Positions 22,941-33,691 of a stretch of DNA of 64,000 nucleotides are shown here, piece by piece. Under the pieces are notes generated by a model that did no database searches, was not told the DNA's origin, and saw nothing but the letters and a program-made list of their open reading frames with translations. Source of the stretch: Magnolia sinica (lineage: Eukaryota > Streptophyta > Magnoliopsida > Magnoliales > Magnoliaceae). The DNA is taken from positions 4,526,001-4,590,000 of the forward strand of contig NC_080577.1 in NCBI RefSeq assembly GCF_029962835.1, read 5' to 3'. A program made the position numbers and the translations under genes. Positions within the stretch are counted from its first letter, which is position 1, and every line of letters begins with the position of its first letter.

Positions 22941-25900
22941 ATTTTGTAAACCTTGTAGTAGCATATGATCTAAACCAACGCCAATGACCTAAAAACTACA
23001 CGTGAAACCATGAATTTCATCATCATAGGCATCCCCCCCCCCCCCCCCCCTTTTTTTGGGTTTTGTATGTGGAAGGGCTGGAGGTAGGTCTCTTTTGTAG
23101 AAGTGCTTGTGATATGAACTGGAAAGGACCATCAATCTCAAATTTCCTTCTTGTTCAGCCATTTCTTACGTTGTCTTGCTTTCGACCAAGAGAAGCGGTA
23201 AAAAAGAGAGAGGAAGTAGTCGTGGATTTTGAAATTCCAACCACAAGGACTCTTGAAATCCCACATGGATAATTAGGCACTGCCCCGCATGCAAGAGGGC
23301 ACATTGAAGATCTTAATCATTCATTTTTTGGCCATTGGATCTCAACGGATCCGTTGGATTGCTTCAGCTCCTTGAATAGGCTTGGACTCTTACACCATTT
23401 TGAAAACGGTGTGCGACTCATCCTCAAACGTGGTGCTAATGTACAGTAATCGAGACCGTCCAAATTGTGGGGCCCATTGTGGATGGAACATGGAACGTAA
23501 CTCCTAAAACTACACTGATGGAGCGGTCCTAACCATCCAATTAATGTCTATATTAAATGAGTTTTGAAAGTGAAATAGGTGAGTTGTTCCAAATTTCAGA
23601 GAAACTAGATGGTCAATATTATTTACTCAAATGTAATTCATGGGATTTGGATGCAAGAAAAGTTAAAAAGAGTATAGACCATGAAAAATGGTGGGATGAT
23701 GGATGGCATTTCATTAAGGTACGCATGCTTAGGGTATATTGTTCATCACATGTGCTGCAGCAGTTGTGACTACTAACCTTCCACCGCATCCCGCATGTCA
23801 AATTCATCCTTCAAGCAACCCACGTGCGTGCCGAGCATCAATGTACAATTAGGGAGGCGACAGTGGGAAATTAAGTGGGGTCCACCATGATGTTTGTGAG
23901 AAATCCAAACCCATCCATCTGTTTTGCTAGCTCATGTTAGGACAGGATTCCACAAAATGTACAATTACGGATGCGTCCGCACGAAGTTCCTGCAGTGGGA
24001 ATTTAGGTGGGGTCCACCATGATATTTGTGAGAAATCCACCCCGTCTATCTGTGTTGCCAGCTTATCTTAGGAAATGAGCCCAAAAATGAGCCAAATCCA
24101 TAACTCATGTGCTGCCACAGGATAGGAAAAAGTGGGGAGAGATGCCTGGTGTTGAAACCTTCCGGTCAATCTTTATATGCCATCCAAATCGTTCATAAGG
24201 TCATTGCACTAGGATGAACTGAAAACAAAAGGAAACAAAAAATGAGCCTGATCCAAAACTTCTATGGCCCCAAGAATGTTTCAACGGTTGATGTTCAATC
24301 CCCATTTTTTCCTGTGGCCCATTTGAGCTTCGATCTGCCTTAATTTTTTGACATAAGCTGGCAAAACAAATGGATGGAGTGGATTTCTTACAAACATCAC
24401 AGTAGGCCCCACTTAGCTTCCCACTGTTGGAACTTCCTGCGGTTGGGGTCATAGGCAATTCACTTCCTACATTAGCTCACGTGCCACATGCAAAAGTGTG
24501 AACGTAGCACGTGCCATAATCCTTTCCAGTCCAGGGTGTTCGACAAACAACACGAACGCCTGGGGAACAGCTTTTGTCGAACCAAAACGCTTATTTGATA
24601 GGGCTCTCCTGGTATGAGGAATGCCCCCCGCACATCTCTCGGATTGAATATTCCAACCTATTATTTATGCAATGTTTCTGTTGATGTTCAGACCAACATA
24701 GCTAAATCATCAAACAGTTGATATAATCCATGGAGAGCTTTTATTTGTTGACTTTCCACCAATAAGGTAAGACTCAGACTTGTCATATTAACGGTTCAGA
24801 TCATTGGAAGATTACCCAGATTCAAATGCTAAAGCTGTATTGAAATACGCCAGGCTGTATTTGAGCAAACCTCTTTATGATTTTCATCTATTAACAAAAA
24901 ATAGGGACATGGAACAATCCTCTGTTGACAGACGTGACCACCTTTCCTAGGACACCATTTATCCGGTATTTATTTTCATGTCAGAAATATAAGGCCCAGA
25001 GAGAAGTTTTATACTCTGTCAGTGTGTGTTTACGGTAAGCAGGCACTTAAAAACTACAGAGAAATTGCCTAGGCAGCATGCAAGTCAATTGAACTGCCCA
25101 AATATGTTTACCTGTTTTGGATGTATCATGAAGTAAGAGTTGAGCATATTTTACAAACTGATCCATAACTCAAGTGGTAGACTGAGTGAAGATAACCTCG
25201 TTTCAACACTGAGGTCTTGGCATTGATTCCCAAAGTGGGGTGTGAATGTATGCTACATTCCCAAAAAAGCACCCATGGTCAGTATTCAGTCCCTTTTGGG
25301 TTCAATGTCAACTACAGATTCTCTTTTTTCCCCTCTTAACATCTATTTGTACAACATCAACCGACGGAGCAGAACCTGGATATTCTAATTTGCCATATTT
25401 TGTCGAATCCCCCATCTGCAGGATGGCCCATCAGATCAATGGTTAGGAATACGGAACCATGGGGCCCATATGTTTGGCATCCTACATGTTGGCAAACTAT
25501 ATTTCCCATGGCGTGCAGGGAGCAATGATTTTCCTGTCTTTCAAACATTGGCAATCTTTCTCCAATGATGGTAAGCATGGAACTGACAAGAAAAACCTCT
25601 TAAAGGTGAGTTGGTGACAGCATTGGTTGATATAAACGATTTAAAAAGCAAAATAATGTAACAACACTGGTTGAGGTACACGATTTTAAAAGAAAAATAA
25701 TGTAACAACACGGGTGATGGTGCAGGGAAACATACTCCATGAGAATAACCCCTTTGGACAACCTGCACGCAATATAAACAGCCAATGTCGCAGTTTACTT
25801 TGGGTTGTAGCAATCATCTGTGCAAAAGCTCATGCCATAGGTTCGTCTCTGCATGTTTCTATTTTCTTTCAGCCTTGACTTCGTTCTGCCCATTGTAACA

Positions 25901-26591
25901 AATCACAGGAATCAATCATCAGGTTACTCTGTTACTGAAATCATAAAGAGAGCAAGAAAAACAGAAGTACATCCAAGCTTGTGAAATCATCTATTATTTT
26001 TCTTTTAAAAAAAAGTGGCATCCAGCATTGTGGGGCCAACGTGGTATGTTTATGGCATCCAACACACCCAACAGGTTCATACTACCATGATGCACATAAG
26101 AAATAACAGTCGAGCCGATCCAATCATCAGGTAGGCCACAGATTACTCTTTGGTTTACGGGACTGAAGCAATGCTCCCCCTGGAAGTACAACTATCCTCT
26201 CTTAGGATTGCAGTCTAAGCATCCTTCATGAATGAGCAGAATACAAGTTTTGTCTTGGAGAACTCGATGCTCCCGACGCGAAAAGACTCAAGGCTCAACA
26301 AAGCCTCCAATCTATAATGCAAAAGCCATCACCTAAGGAGCGCAACAGATGTACAATGTGGATTTCACAGTCCTCACAGCAGGACCCTTTCTTTATTTGA
26401 AATGTCTTCCCATGTCCTTCAAATATCCAAAAGTCTCCGCCCCCAAGGAAATTACTCTCATTGTATATGTTATAGATAAAAAAAGCTGGTTACGTTCTCA
26501 AAGCGAATTCAAATTGGTGGTTCAACTAGCAAAATGGCCTTACCCTACTAAGGCATTAAAAGAATTTTAACAGTATCAAGACCACCAAAGA
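22941..26591. other. Spacer between the convergent genes KELP and DMS3
   Basis: After the KELP stop there is an 18-base C run (23033-23050) followed by T's. MITE material lies at about 23860-24445: GGTGGGGTCCACCATGAT occurs twice on the left, and the inverted form with GTAGGCCCCACTTAG occurs on the right. More lies at about 25390-25560 and 26020-26190. Direct repeats with AAAATAATGTAACAACAC lie at about 25650-25710. No gene is supported. Confidence 0.5.
25160..25268 (+). mobile_element. tRNA-derived SINE
   Basis: The A-box-like text CTCAAGTGGTAGACTGAG (from 25169) is followed by TTTCAACACTGAGGTC and the B-box-like GGCATTGATTCCC (to 25231). It ends in CCCAAAAAA. It shares its core with the SINE at 28870-29014, so both belong to one family. 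Confidence 0.6.
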
Positions 26592-29500
26592 TTATGCAAG
26601 ATGCAGTACCTGAGTCACGTATGGCGAGGTCTCACCAAGGAACTTCACAAACTCTTGCCTTTTCAAGTCAAAGCTGTTTTTTGCATGGTTTAATAATGTC
26701 TCTTCCCTTTTTATGTCTTCGTCTATTCTTTCCTTCTCCCATTTCATAAGCTTGATCCTTTCTGCAGTTTCACCAATGTCCCCTGGTAGATTTGAATTTC
26801 CTAAGGTAATTGGAAACCTCACTTCCACGTCTTTCCTGAAAGTGATTGCAATTCATCAAGAGCGAACCCAATTTAATATTACATGATGAAATTAATGAAA
26901 TAACATTATGATCACAAAAGAGCTTGAAGAAACCATGTTCATTGGCTTGCTGTCAGAAGTACATTCATGTGTACATAACAAAGACTTAAGCAGAAGAGCA
27001 TATCCTTGCTACCATTGGAAGTACTCTCAGATCCCCAATTGGCCAAATTTGGCAGTGAGTTCACTTCTTTTTTAACTCACTGGTCGTTTGGGCCGCACAG
27101 AAAATGACATAAAGCTGTATGGGTTTCTTTTCTCTCTTAATAAATATATCTTCCCATAGATCTTGTCTTTGTATAGGGGACTCATATCCATTGCCTTGAT
27201 GGATCTTATATTGGCTCACTTCTTTCTTAGTTTTATCAGCAATCTTGCATTGGTTTCTTTTTGCCCGCCTAATAAGTTACTAATAATTTTTTTTCAAACT
27301 AGTGGGTTATTAGTTTCTGCTTTTCAAAACCGAGAAACCAAATTCCACTCATTCCAACCATGAGTTGAAACAAGCGGAATTCCAGTAGTCAGAAATCTTT
27401 CTGCCACCCACGAGTCTCTTGATACTTCCAAATGTACCAATAGCTTTCCTACTACATACTTCAGCAGTTCAGCCGCATCTAGCATCAGAATGGCATTACT
27501 GTGATTCCTCATGACTGTAGGGTCATGGTATTCATCCCTACTCAACTAATGAGAACAAGGCACAGCCGACTTTAGTGTTGCCCTAGTATTGTATAGAGCC
27601 ATAAACCAAAGAAACCAATCTCACTTCATCTCAAAAAAGGGAAGGAAAAAAAGGCAGTTAAAGAAACCTACTGCTTACCAGTTGCCAAGGTCAAAGACAC
27701 CAGAACCTTTCATCATTCCGCCATCTAAAGAGATGGCACCATCACTTATACATGGGAGAGCAAGTTGCATATCAACTCTGGTTCTATATACTTGTAGGTG
27801 GGAGAAGAGATAATAAAACAGAGTCTCCCTAAGGCCATGCCCACTGGGAGTGAGACAAGATAGGTTAGTATTGTCCACATGGATCATATTAACAGCAAAC
27901 CCTAGAAAGCCGGAGGGACACTCCCCACTTGGTAATCTTGGTTTCAGTAAAGCGAGTTTCTTTTGTGGGTCCTCGGCTACAAACTTGCCAGCATAAGGTC
28001 TGTAAAAAAGAAACTATATTACAGTTATTTCAAGGAATACCAGCCCCAAAAAATGACAGTATGGACCAAATAAATCTATCTTGAAGATGTATCAATTTTA
28101 AAATTTGGGAATCTTAATGATATGCGTTAAATTCAGTAACATTTGGCAAATACTTTTCATTTCAGAAAAAGAAAGCTATGTAAGGTTCTTACATTAAATC
28201 TTCAAGACAAATGACCCGAAAACGGCCGTCCATGGGCCTTCCAATGGACTGGCCTAGCCCATGAAGTCCGACACTCTTATCAATCCGACCTGCTTGATCA
28301 TACAGTTCAAGAGCTTTAACACCTTCATACGTCTTGCATACAACTGCCAACATACTTTCCAATCCTAGATATTCAGAGAAAAACCTGGATATGGAAGTGT
28401 ATGGGGGCTAGGTAAGTTAAAAAACTAAGTAATAACCAAATACAATATATCAATGACAGCTACAAAGTTCAGTTACTGAGAAGGAATGGAATTCAGTTTT
28501 CAAGCTAACCTGCTATGATTATCATCATTTACTTTGCCGAGAGTAGCTACTATACCCAACACATCCTTCGTCAGCGGCAGATTTGATGCTTGGGCTCCAT
28601 GACGAGTTTTCAGCTGGCACAATATGCCAGCTGCTGTTTTCTCCTGCCGTAATATCTGTTCGATAGTGTTCTGCTCGGTGTGTACATGGTTAAGATTCTG
28701 ACTTCCAGTGTCAGCTACAGTAGATGAGTGGTACTTTCCAAGACTAACTGAGTGAACAAGTTGTGTTAGCAGTGGATAAAAGACATGACACATGCAGGTC
28801 ATATATCAAAGACAGCGGTTTGTTAAACATATACAGAGAGAAAACAAGCAGCTGGTAGCTGAGTCCTTACTCATGCCTCAGTGGTAGACTCACAAGAGTT
28901 TCAACACGAGGTCATGGGTTCTAGTGCCCACTGTGGTGAAATCCCACTGTGGTGTCAGTGCATGGGTGTGTGTGGGGTGTGAGTGCGTGTATTAAAAAAA
29001 GAAAAGAAAAAAGTAGCAGCATCTATAGCTGGGTCAGGGTTGCCCAAGCCCAAGCCAATAGAACAAGATCTTGGCCTGAGCTCAATGTGGGATCCTTAAC
29101 AACGAAATAGGAAATAGATATTAAATGAAGAAAAAGAAAGGCAATGAAGTAGTAACTAGTTATATCATGTTGCACTTGCAGAGATGCAATCCTAGGGTAG
29201 CATCTAAATGACTCAACTTTCCTAGTGCATTAGATCGAAAGCCACACAGACCTCAAAAACAGAACAGAATAACAGATAGCCTATGGACTCCATTTCTGAT
29301 TCTGCTTTTAGCTAGTTTCAACACCTTTCCTAATTCAAGATGGATCATAGACAAGACAATACAAGGACACCACACTAAAGAAAAGCAATAAGCTAACCTT
29401 GCATATCAAAAATGGATTCATCTAAGTTGTTTGTTTGAGTCTTCAGAAATTTCAGGTTGTCCTCATGATGCTTGATCTTTAATCCCAACTTTTGCAGATC

Positions 29501-29907
29501 GTCTTGAAGCATCTGCAAATTATTAAAGTTGATTATTGTTACGTGGGATTGAGACATTTTGAACTCAGGATCAGTTATTATCACATCAGGATGGTCTATT
29601 TACCATGGACTTTCATCAAAACGAATATTAGCAAACTTTAGCTCATGAAGTTCTAGAGATAACTAACATGGTATATAAAACATCCACAAAATGGAAATTT
29701 CTTGATGACATACATAAAAGAACAGATGCTCAAAGGCAACGCTGATCCCACAAACCTTGGAATGGCCCACAATTGTGTCTGCCTTATTAAGTGTGTCGTC
29801 CTGCATCTTGTTGGTTGCCTTTACACTGGCCACTTCAATGGGTAGGCTTTGGCTCATGATTTTGGAATAGATTACACCTTTATGTGAGAAAATGCCACCA
29901 TCGGAAG
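26592..29907 (-). CDS. DMS3: DMS3, SMC-hinge protein of RNA-directed DNA methylation
   Basis: Coding exons on the minus strand, in order: 29756-29907 (first in-frame ATG at 29857), 29398-29512, 28510-28747, 28193-28384, 27679-27999 and 26592-26835. From that ATG the product is 403 residues, close to Arabidopsis DMS3 (420). Order: a coiled coil ([20 protein letters not shown]), then an SMC-type hinge ([85 protein letters not shown]), then a C-terminal coiled coil ([15 protein letters not shown]). DMS3 joins DRD1 and RDM1 in the DDR complex, which lets RNA polymerase V act on chromatin. The frame is open upstream of the ATG to the acceptor after 29907, so an upstream coding exon is possible. 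The minus-strand leader from 31640-31820 is probably a non-coding first exon. Confidence 0.92.
28870..29014 (+). mobile_element. tRNA-derived SINE in a DMS3 intron
   Basis: The A-box-like text CTCAGTGGTAGACTCA is followed by TTTCAACACGAGGTC and the B-box-like GGGTTCTAGTGCCC. A GT-rich 3' part (GTGTGTGTGGGGTGTG) and an A-rich tail (28992-29013) follow. It is on the plus strand, opposite to DMS3, and in the same family as 25160-25268. Confidence 0.65.
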
Positions 29908-29913
29908 CTGTAG

Positions 29914-31640
29914 TACAAGAGAATTCAGCATGAGAACATGTATTTCACGCACACCTCAAGCAGACCTTGCCAACAGTTTATCTAAGATGCAGTCCTATTC
30001 TATCCTTTGTAATGAAAGGATGGTACGGACAGATACAAACTCAGATAACTCTCTGTACCATGATACAGACTTTTGTATATATTTTTTGAAAAGTATTATA
30101 CCAATATTTGTAGTGTATCAATAAATGAACTTATCATGATGCTTTCCTGACATCCCAACTTTGCTAATTTTGTATGTGCTTTTTTCATAGCTTCAAAATT
30201 CAGTGCATTGGTTTTTTGATTAGACACAAACCATGAAGAAATATACTGCCTGCAAGTGGATTAAAGATCAACCTTTACATGAATGGTCTCCTTTCTTCGC
30301 CTTCCTAGTGCAAACCCATGACGCTATTGTATCATTCATTTCAAGTACACCATTTAAACAACAAATTCCATTTTACCCCTCTTCAATCTCTAAGCGTTCA
30401 GTGGTCCTACCAAACATCATACATACGGGCCCCAACCAGATTGATCAAAATGGCCCACCAAGCTGTGTCAGCCTTCAATTGCCACTGCCCAAAACTAGCT
30501 TCGACCATCCAACAGAGAAATCTTTTCAGCAATTGAATGTGGACAATGGCCATTCTTTGCAACTTACACTAATCATTCCCAGAACACCCCACCTTAGAAA
30601 TCAAATATTCCATGTTCCTTCTCCTTCTCTCTCCTCATGCTAGATGCATACATACAGACAAATACAGGTGTAAATGCATGCATACATGCAAGAGGTGTGC
30701 TCCAGTGGGAAACAGTACCAATGTAAGCTTACAGAGGTAATGGGTAGAAATGAGGCCCGTGCTGTCTGTGTATCACATCCAACTTGTCCATCATATGTAT
30801 CCTCTCAGGTTACCCCCATAATCTGAAAATCATCTCAATCCCAAACTGTGGTGGGCCACAGTTTCGGGAACAAAATAGGAGGGGATGCTTACCCTTGATT
30901 TTCACCAGGGCTCACTTGAGTTGCAGAACAACCTGATTTTTGTCCTGACTCTTCATCCAGGGCAGACAAAGGGTCTGGACGGCCTGGATTCCCTACAAAC
31001 AACATGGTGGACCCCCATGCAAATCAAGAGCAGGTGTGTCCCCTGTGCTGTGGCCCACCTGAGTTTTCATCTGGGCTGATTTTTTGGGACCTAGGGGTAA
31101 CATGAGGCGATGCTTCTGATGGACGTGTCAAGCGTCCCGAATCACGTGGGTCCCACATCTGCCCAGTACACCAGAGCATGCGCCACTACACATTTACATG
31201 ATTACATGCCACGATTGATGGATAATCTACTCCATCAATTTCCTCCCAACTTGAATGCATGGGTTGATGAAAGCATAGATCAGAAGATTGGGCATGGCCC
31301 CGGCATCGCCGGATTTCGGCTCCACCTCAAGGCCCACTGACCCGGTGGTCGGTCCTCAACTCAAGGTCGACTGCATTAACGGTCTGGGATCAAACCCTCT
31401 CAGCTTCAACAGCTTTCACCGTTAGATCCAAACCACGATGCCAGGCCCGCTGTAGCATGTTTACGGCCATCTGTCGCAGGCTCGGGCATATCCGGACCGT
31501 TGATCATGACATAGGCAGTAACTAAAAATTCTCAGAGTATGCAATGGAAGATTCTAGAATAGAAATGCAACGCCTTTGAATTCCCCCTTTTTTTTCTTTA
31601 TCTTTTCACTTGTAGGAGAGGAAAAAGAGGTGCGAGTACA
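29914..31640. other. DMS3 5' intron (inferred), MITE material
   Basis: No coding exon is recognised. MITE-like blocks lie at about 30380-30640 and 30750-31120, with phrases such as GTGGGCCACAGTTTCGGG and GTGGCCCACCTGAGTTTTC. On the minus strand a plausible donor (CCGGTTCAG|GTTATG, boundary near 31643) would end a non-coding first exon. Confidence 0.45.
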
Positions 31641-31847
31641 TAACCTGAACCGGTGGAAGAGAGAATCGCAAGGCTCTGAAATGGTGGAGGTGTACAGAAC
31701 TAAAATGGTACTGCGGGCATGGAAACACTGAAGAGAAGGAAAAACGAGGAGTGACTGGCGATAACCTATCCCTCTTCGGATTTTTACCACCAACTTCTTT
31801 AGGAGTCCGCCCACGCTTTTCGAAGATGAATTACCAAGATCCCTTCT

Positions 31848-31856
31848 GTATTTATA
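31848..31856 (-). promoter_or_regulatory. Candidate TATA box of DMS3
   Basis: TATAAATAC on the minus strand lies about 2 kb before the first recognised DMS3 coding exon and about 200 bp before a plausible leader-exon donor. It is the best core-promoter candidate in the gap between GMI1 and DMS3. This is inferred from sequence only. Confidence 0.45.
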
Positions 31857-31929
31857 TTCCTCAGAACTCGGGAGCGCTAAAGCGGGACGCGGATTGGGTA
31901 CTAACCCGGCGGACCGAGCTCGGTACAGG

Positions 31930-32305
31930 CAGGTTCTCCAAGGGACCCACTGTGATGTATGAGAATTATCCACACCGTTCATCAAATTTTCTGTATTGTT
32001 TTAGGGAGTAAATCCAAAATTGAGAGATATTCAATGCTCAAGTGGACCACACCATAGGAAGTTATGCCTATCGTTGAAACCTCCTGGACCTACCGTGATG
32101 TTTATTTATCATCTAACGTATTCGTAAGGTTACATAGATCTGAACGAAAGAAAAACACAAATAACAACTTGATCCAGAACTTACGTAGGAAAAACGTTGG
32201 ATCTGCTTCGTTTTTGGACTTGCACCCTAAAATGATGATAGGGCAAAATGGATGAACATTGAATAAAACTCGTACAAGTACCATGTGGGCCCCGCAATTT
32301 TTAAC
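31930..32305. mobile_element. MITE of the GGGCCCACCATGATG family, in the DMS3 promoter
   Basis: CCAAGGGACCCACTGTGATG on the left and TACCATGTGGGCCCCGCA on the right are inverted counterparts. The usual internal phrases (TCAAGTGGACCACACCATAG, GTTGAAACCTCCTGG) lie between them. Confidence 0.6.
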
Positions 32306-32589
32306 TTCGCCGCTCTTAAAGAAGAATTGTGGGCATTTTATTCATTACCAAAAAGAACCGGCAATTTCAATTTGAAGGCGTTGCTTGGTAAAATTAGAAC
32401 TGCTGGGGACTTTGCAGTAAAAATCCCAACCTTTTTTTTTCATTTTCTCAGCGCGTCTCTCGTCTTGAAAATATTTGATCTTTTAAGGGCTAAAGTGGCA
32501 ACAAATATTTGAAGAGCAGTAATCGGAGAACTGATCACATACATGCAACAGCACCACAATTCCACCAACAAGGCACTTGTGTAGGATCA

Positions 32590-32712
32590 GTACCATGAAA
32601 ACAGTAGGGCCCACATGAAGATCTCCCTTACCTAAAATAAGTTTGACCCGGAACGGCCTCATTTTGTTCAACGTGATCTTCATGGTGGGGCCTACAGTTT
32701 TCACGGTACTCA
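32590..32712. repeat. Short foldback repeat
   Basis: ATGAAAACAGTAGGGCCCAC then ATGAAGATC on the left pairs with GATCTTCATGGTGGGGCC then TACAGTTTTCACGGT on the right. The loop is about 50 bp. It lies between GMI1 and DMS3. Confidence 0.65.
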
Positions 32713-33691
32713 TTTCGTACACAAGTGGCATTTTATCTGGAAAAGATGGTAAGCCATCACAAAGTTGTGGAACCTTTTCTGTATTTGATAGTTGCCTGAT
32801 TAAAGAGTTACATAATTCCCTGACAGTGTATGACGCTTGATAAGCGGGCATTCAGAAATTGTAGACGTGTCATGCATTAACTCAAGTTAAAGCTACTAAA
32901 TTGTGGAACCCATAGGTGCCGAGTCACAGCCCTAAAACTAGATTGGTTAAACAATCATAACCTCTGATTTGTGGATACACGTCTCTGCCTATCATCCATC
33001 AAACTCCGCCGGAGTATCAAAACTCTCCTCTAAATAGAGAAAAGAAAAATATAAAAAATCACATCAAGTAGTTCTATAGAACTCATTTATCTTCCTTAAG
33101 TTGAATGGAATTTTTTATGTGAAATTTTATACGCATTTGATGCGTCGAAGCATTACGTTTTTCTTGAACACCAAAACAAACCACATTTTGAGTGGTCTAA
33201 ATCGTTATTGGCAAGCTTATATTTATGATATTCCTTCACCATCCATCTCATGGTATGCAAATGAGTGGCTGTAGTCAGAATTACACAATTAAAACTTCTT
33301 ACCACAGAAATTGTTTCTGAAAACAAATTTTAATCAACTTCTACATTCCAGGTTGCAAAATGGCACCCTAGAATTCATGCATGTCAGATGACAACAATGA
33401 CAACAATGCCGAATGGTGCCAAGTTTACTGGGATGAAGATTTTCTCATTAATCCACAAAAATCGATTCAAATTCACATAGAATCAACACCCAAGGTAAAA
33501 GCATATATATTGCATATAAACATTTTTTTTTTTTAAAAAAGTATCCAAAAGGTGGCATGCATGTTGAGACTTCCTGTTTTCATTTTATAAAATCAGAATC
33601 CCATAATATATACAGAAATTATGCAACCACCACCAGATTCAAAAGCAACAGAACTGTACAAAACATACATATTTACGGCAAAATGCATTTC

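Noticed and set aside
30233-30643. 136-codon plus-strand frame
   Set aside because: It lies in the inferred DMS3 5' intron and overlaps MITE text, with no recognisable motif.
31554-31985. 143-codon minus-strand frame in the DMS3 leader region
   Set aside because: It runs through the presumed TATA box, leader exon and a MITE edge and has no family features. It is probably chance.
32102-32851. Frames of 60-122 codons between GMI1 and DMS3
   Set aside because: They follow the inverted repeats of MITE/foldback sequence and have no coding signal.
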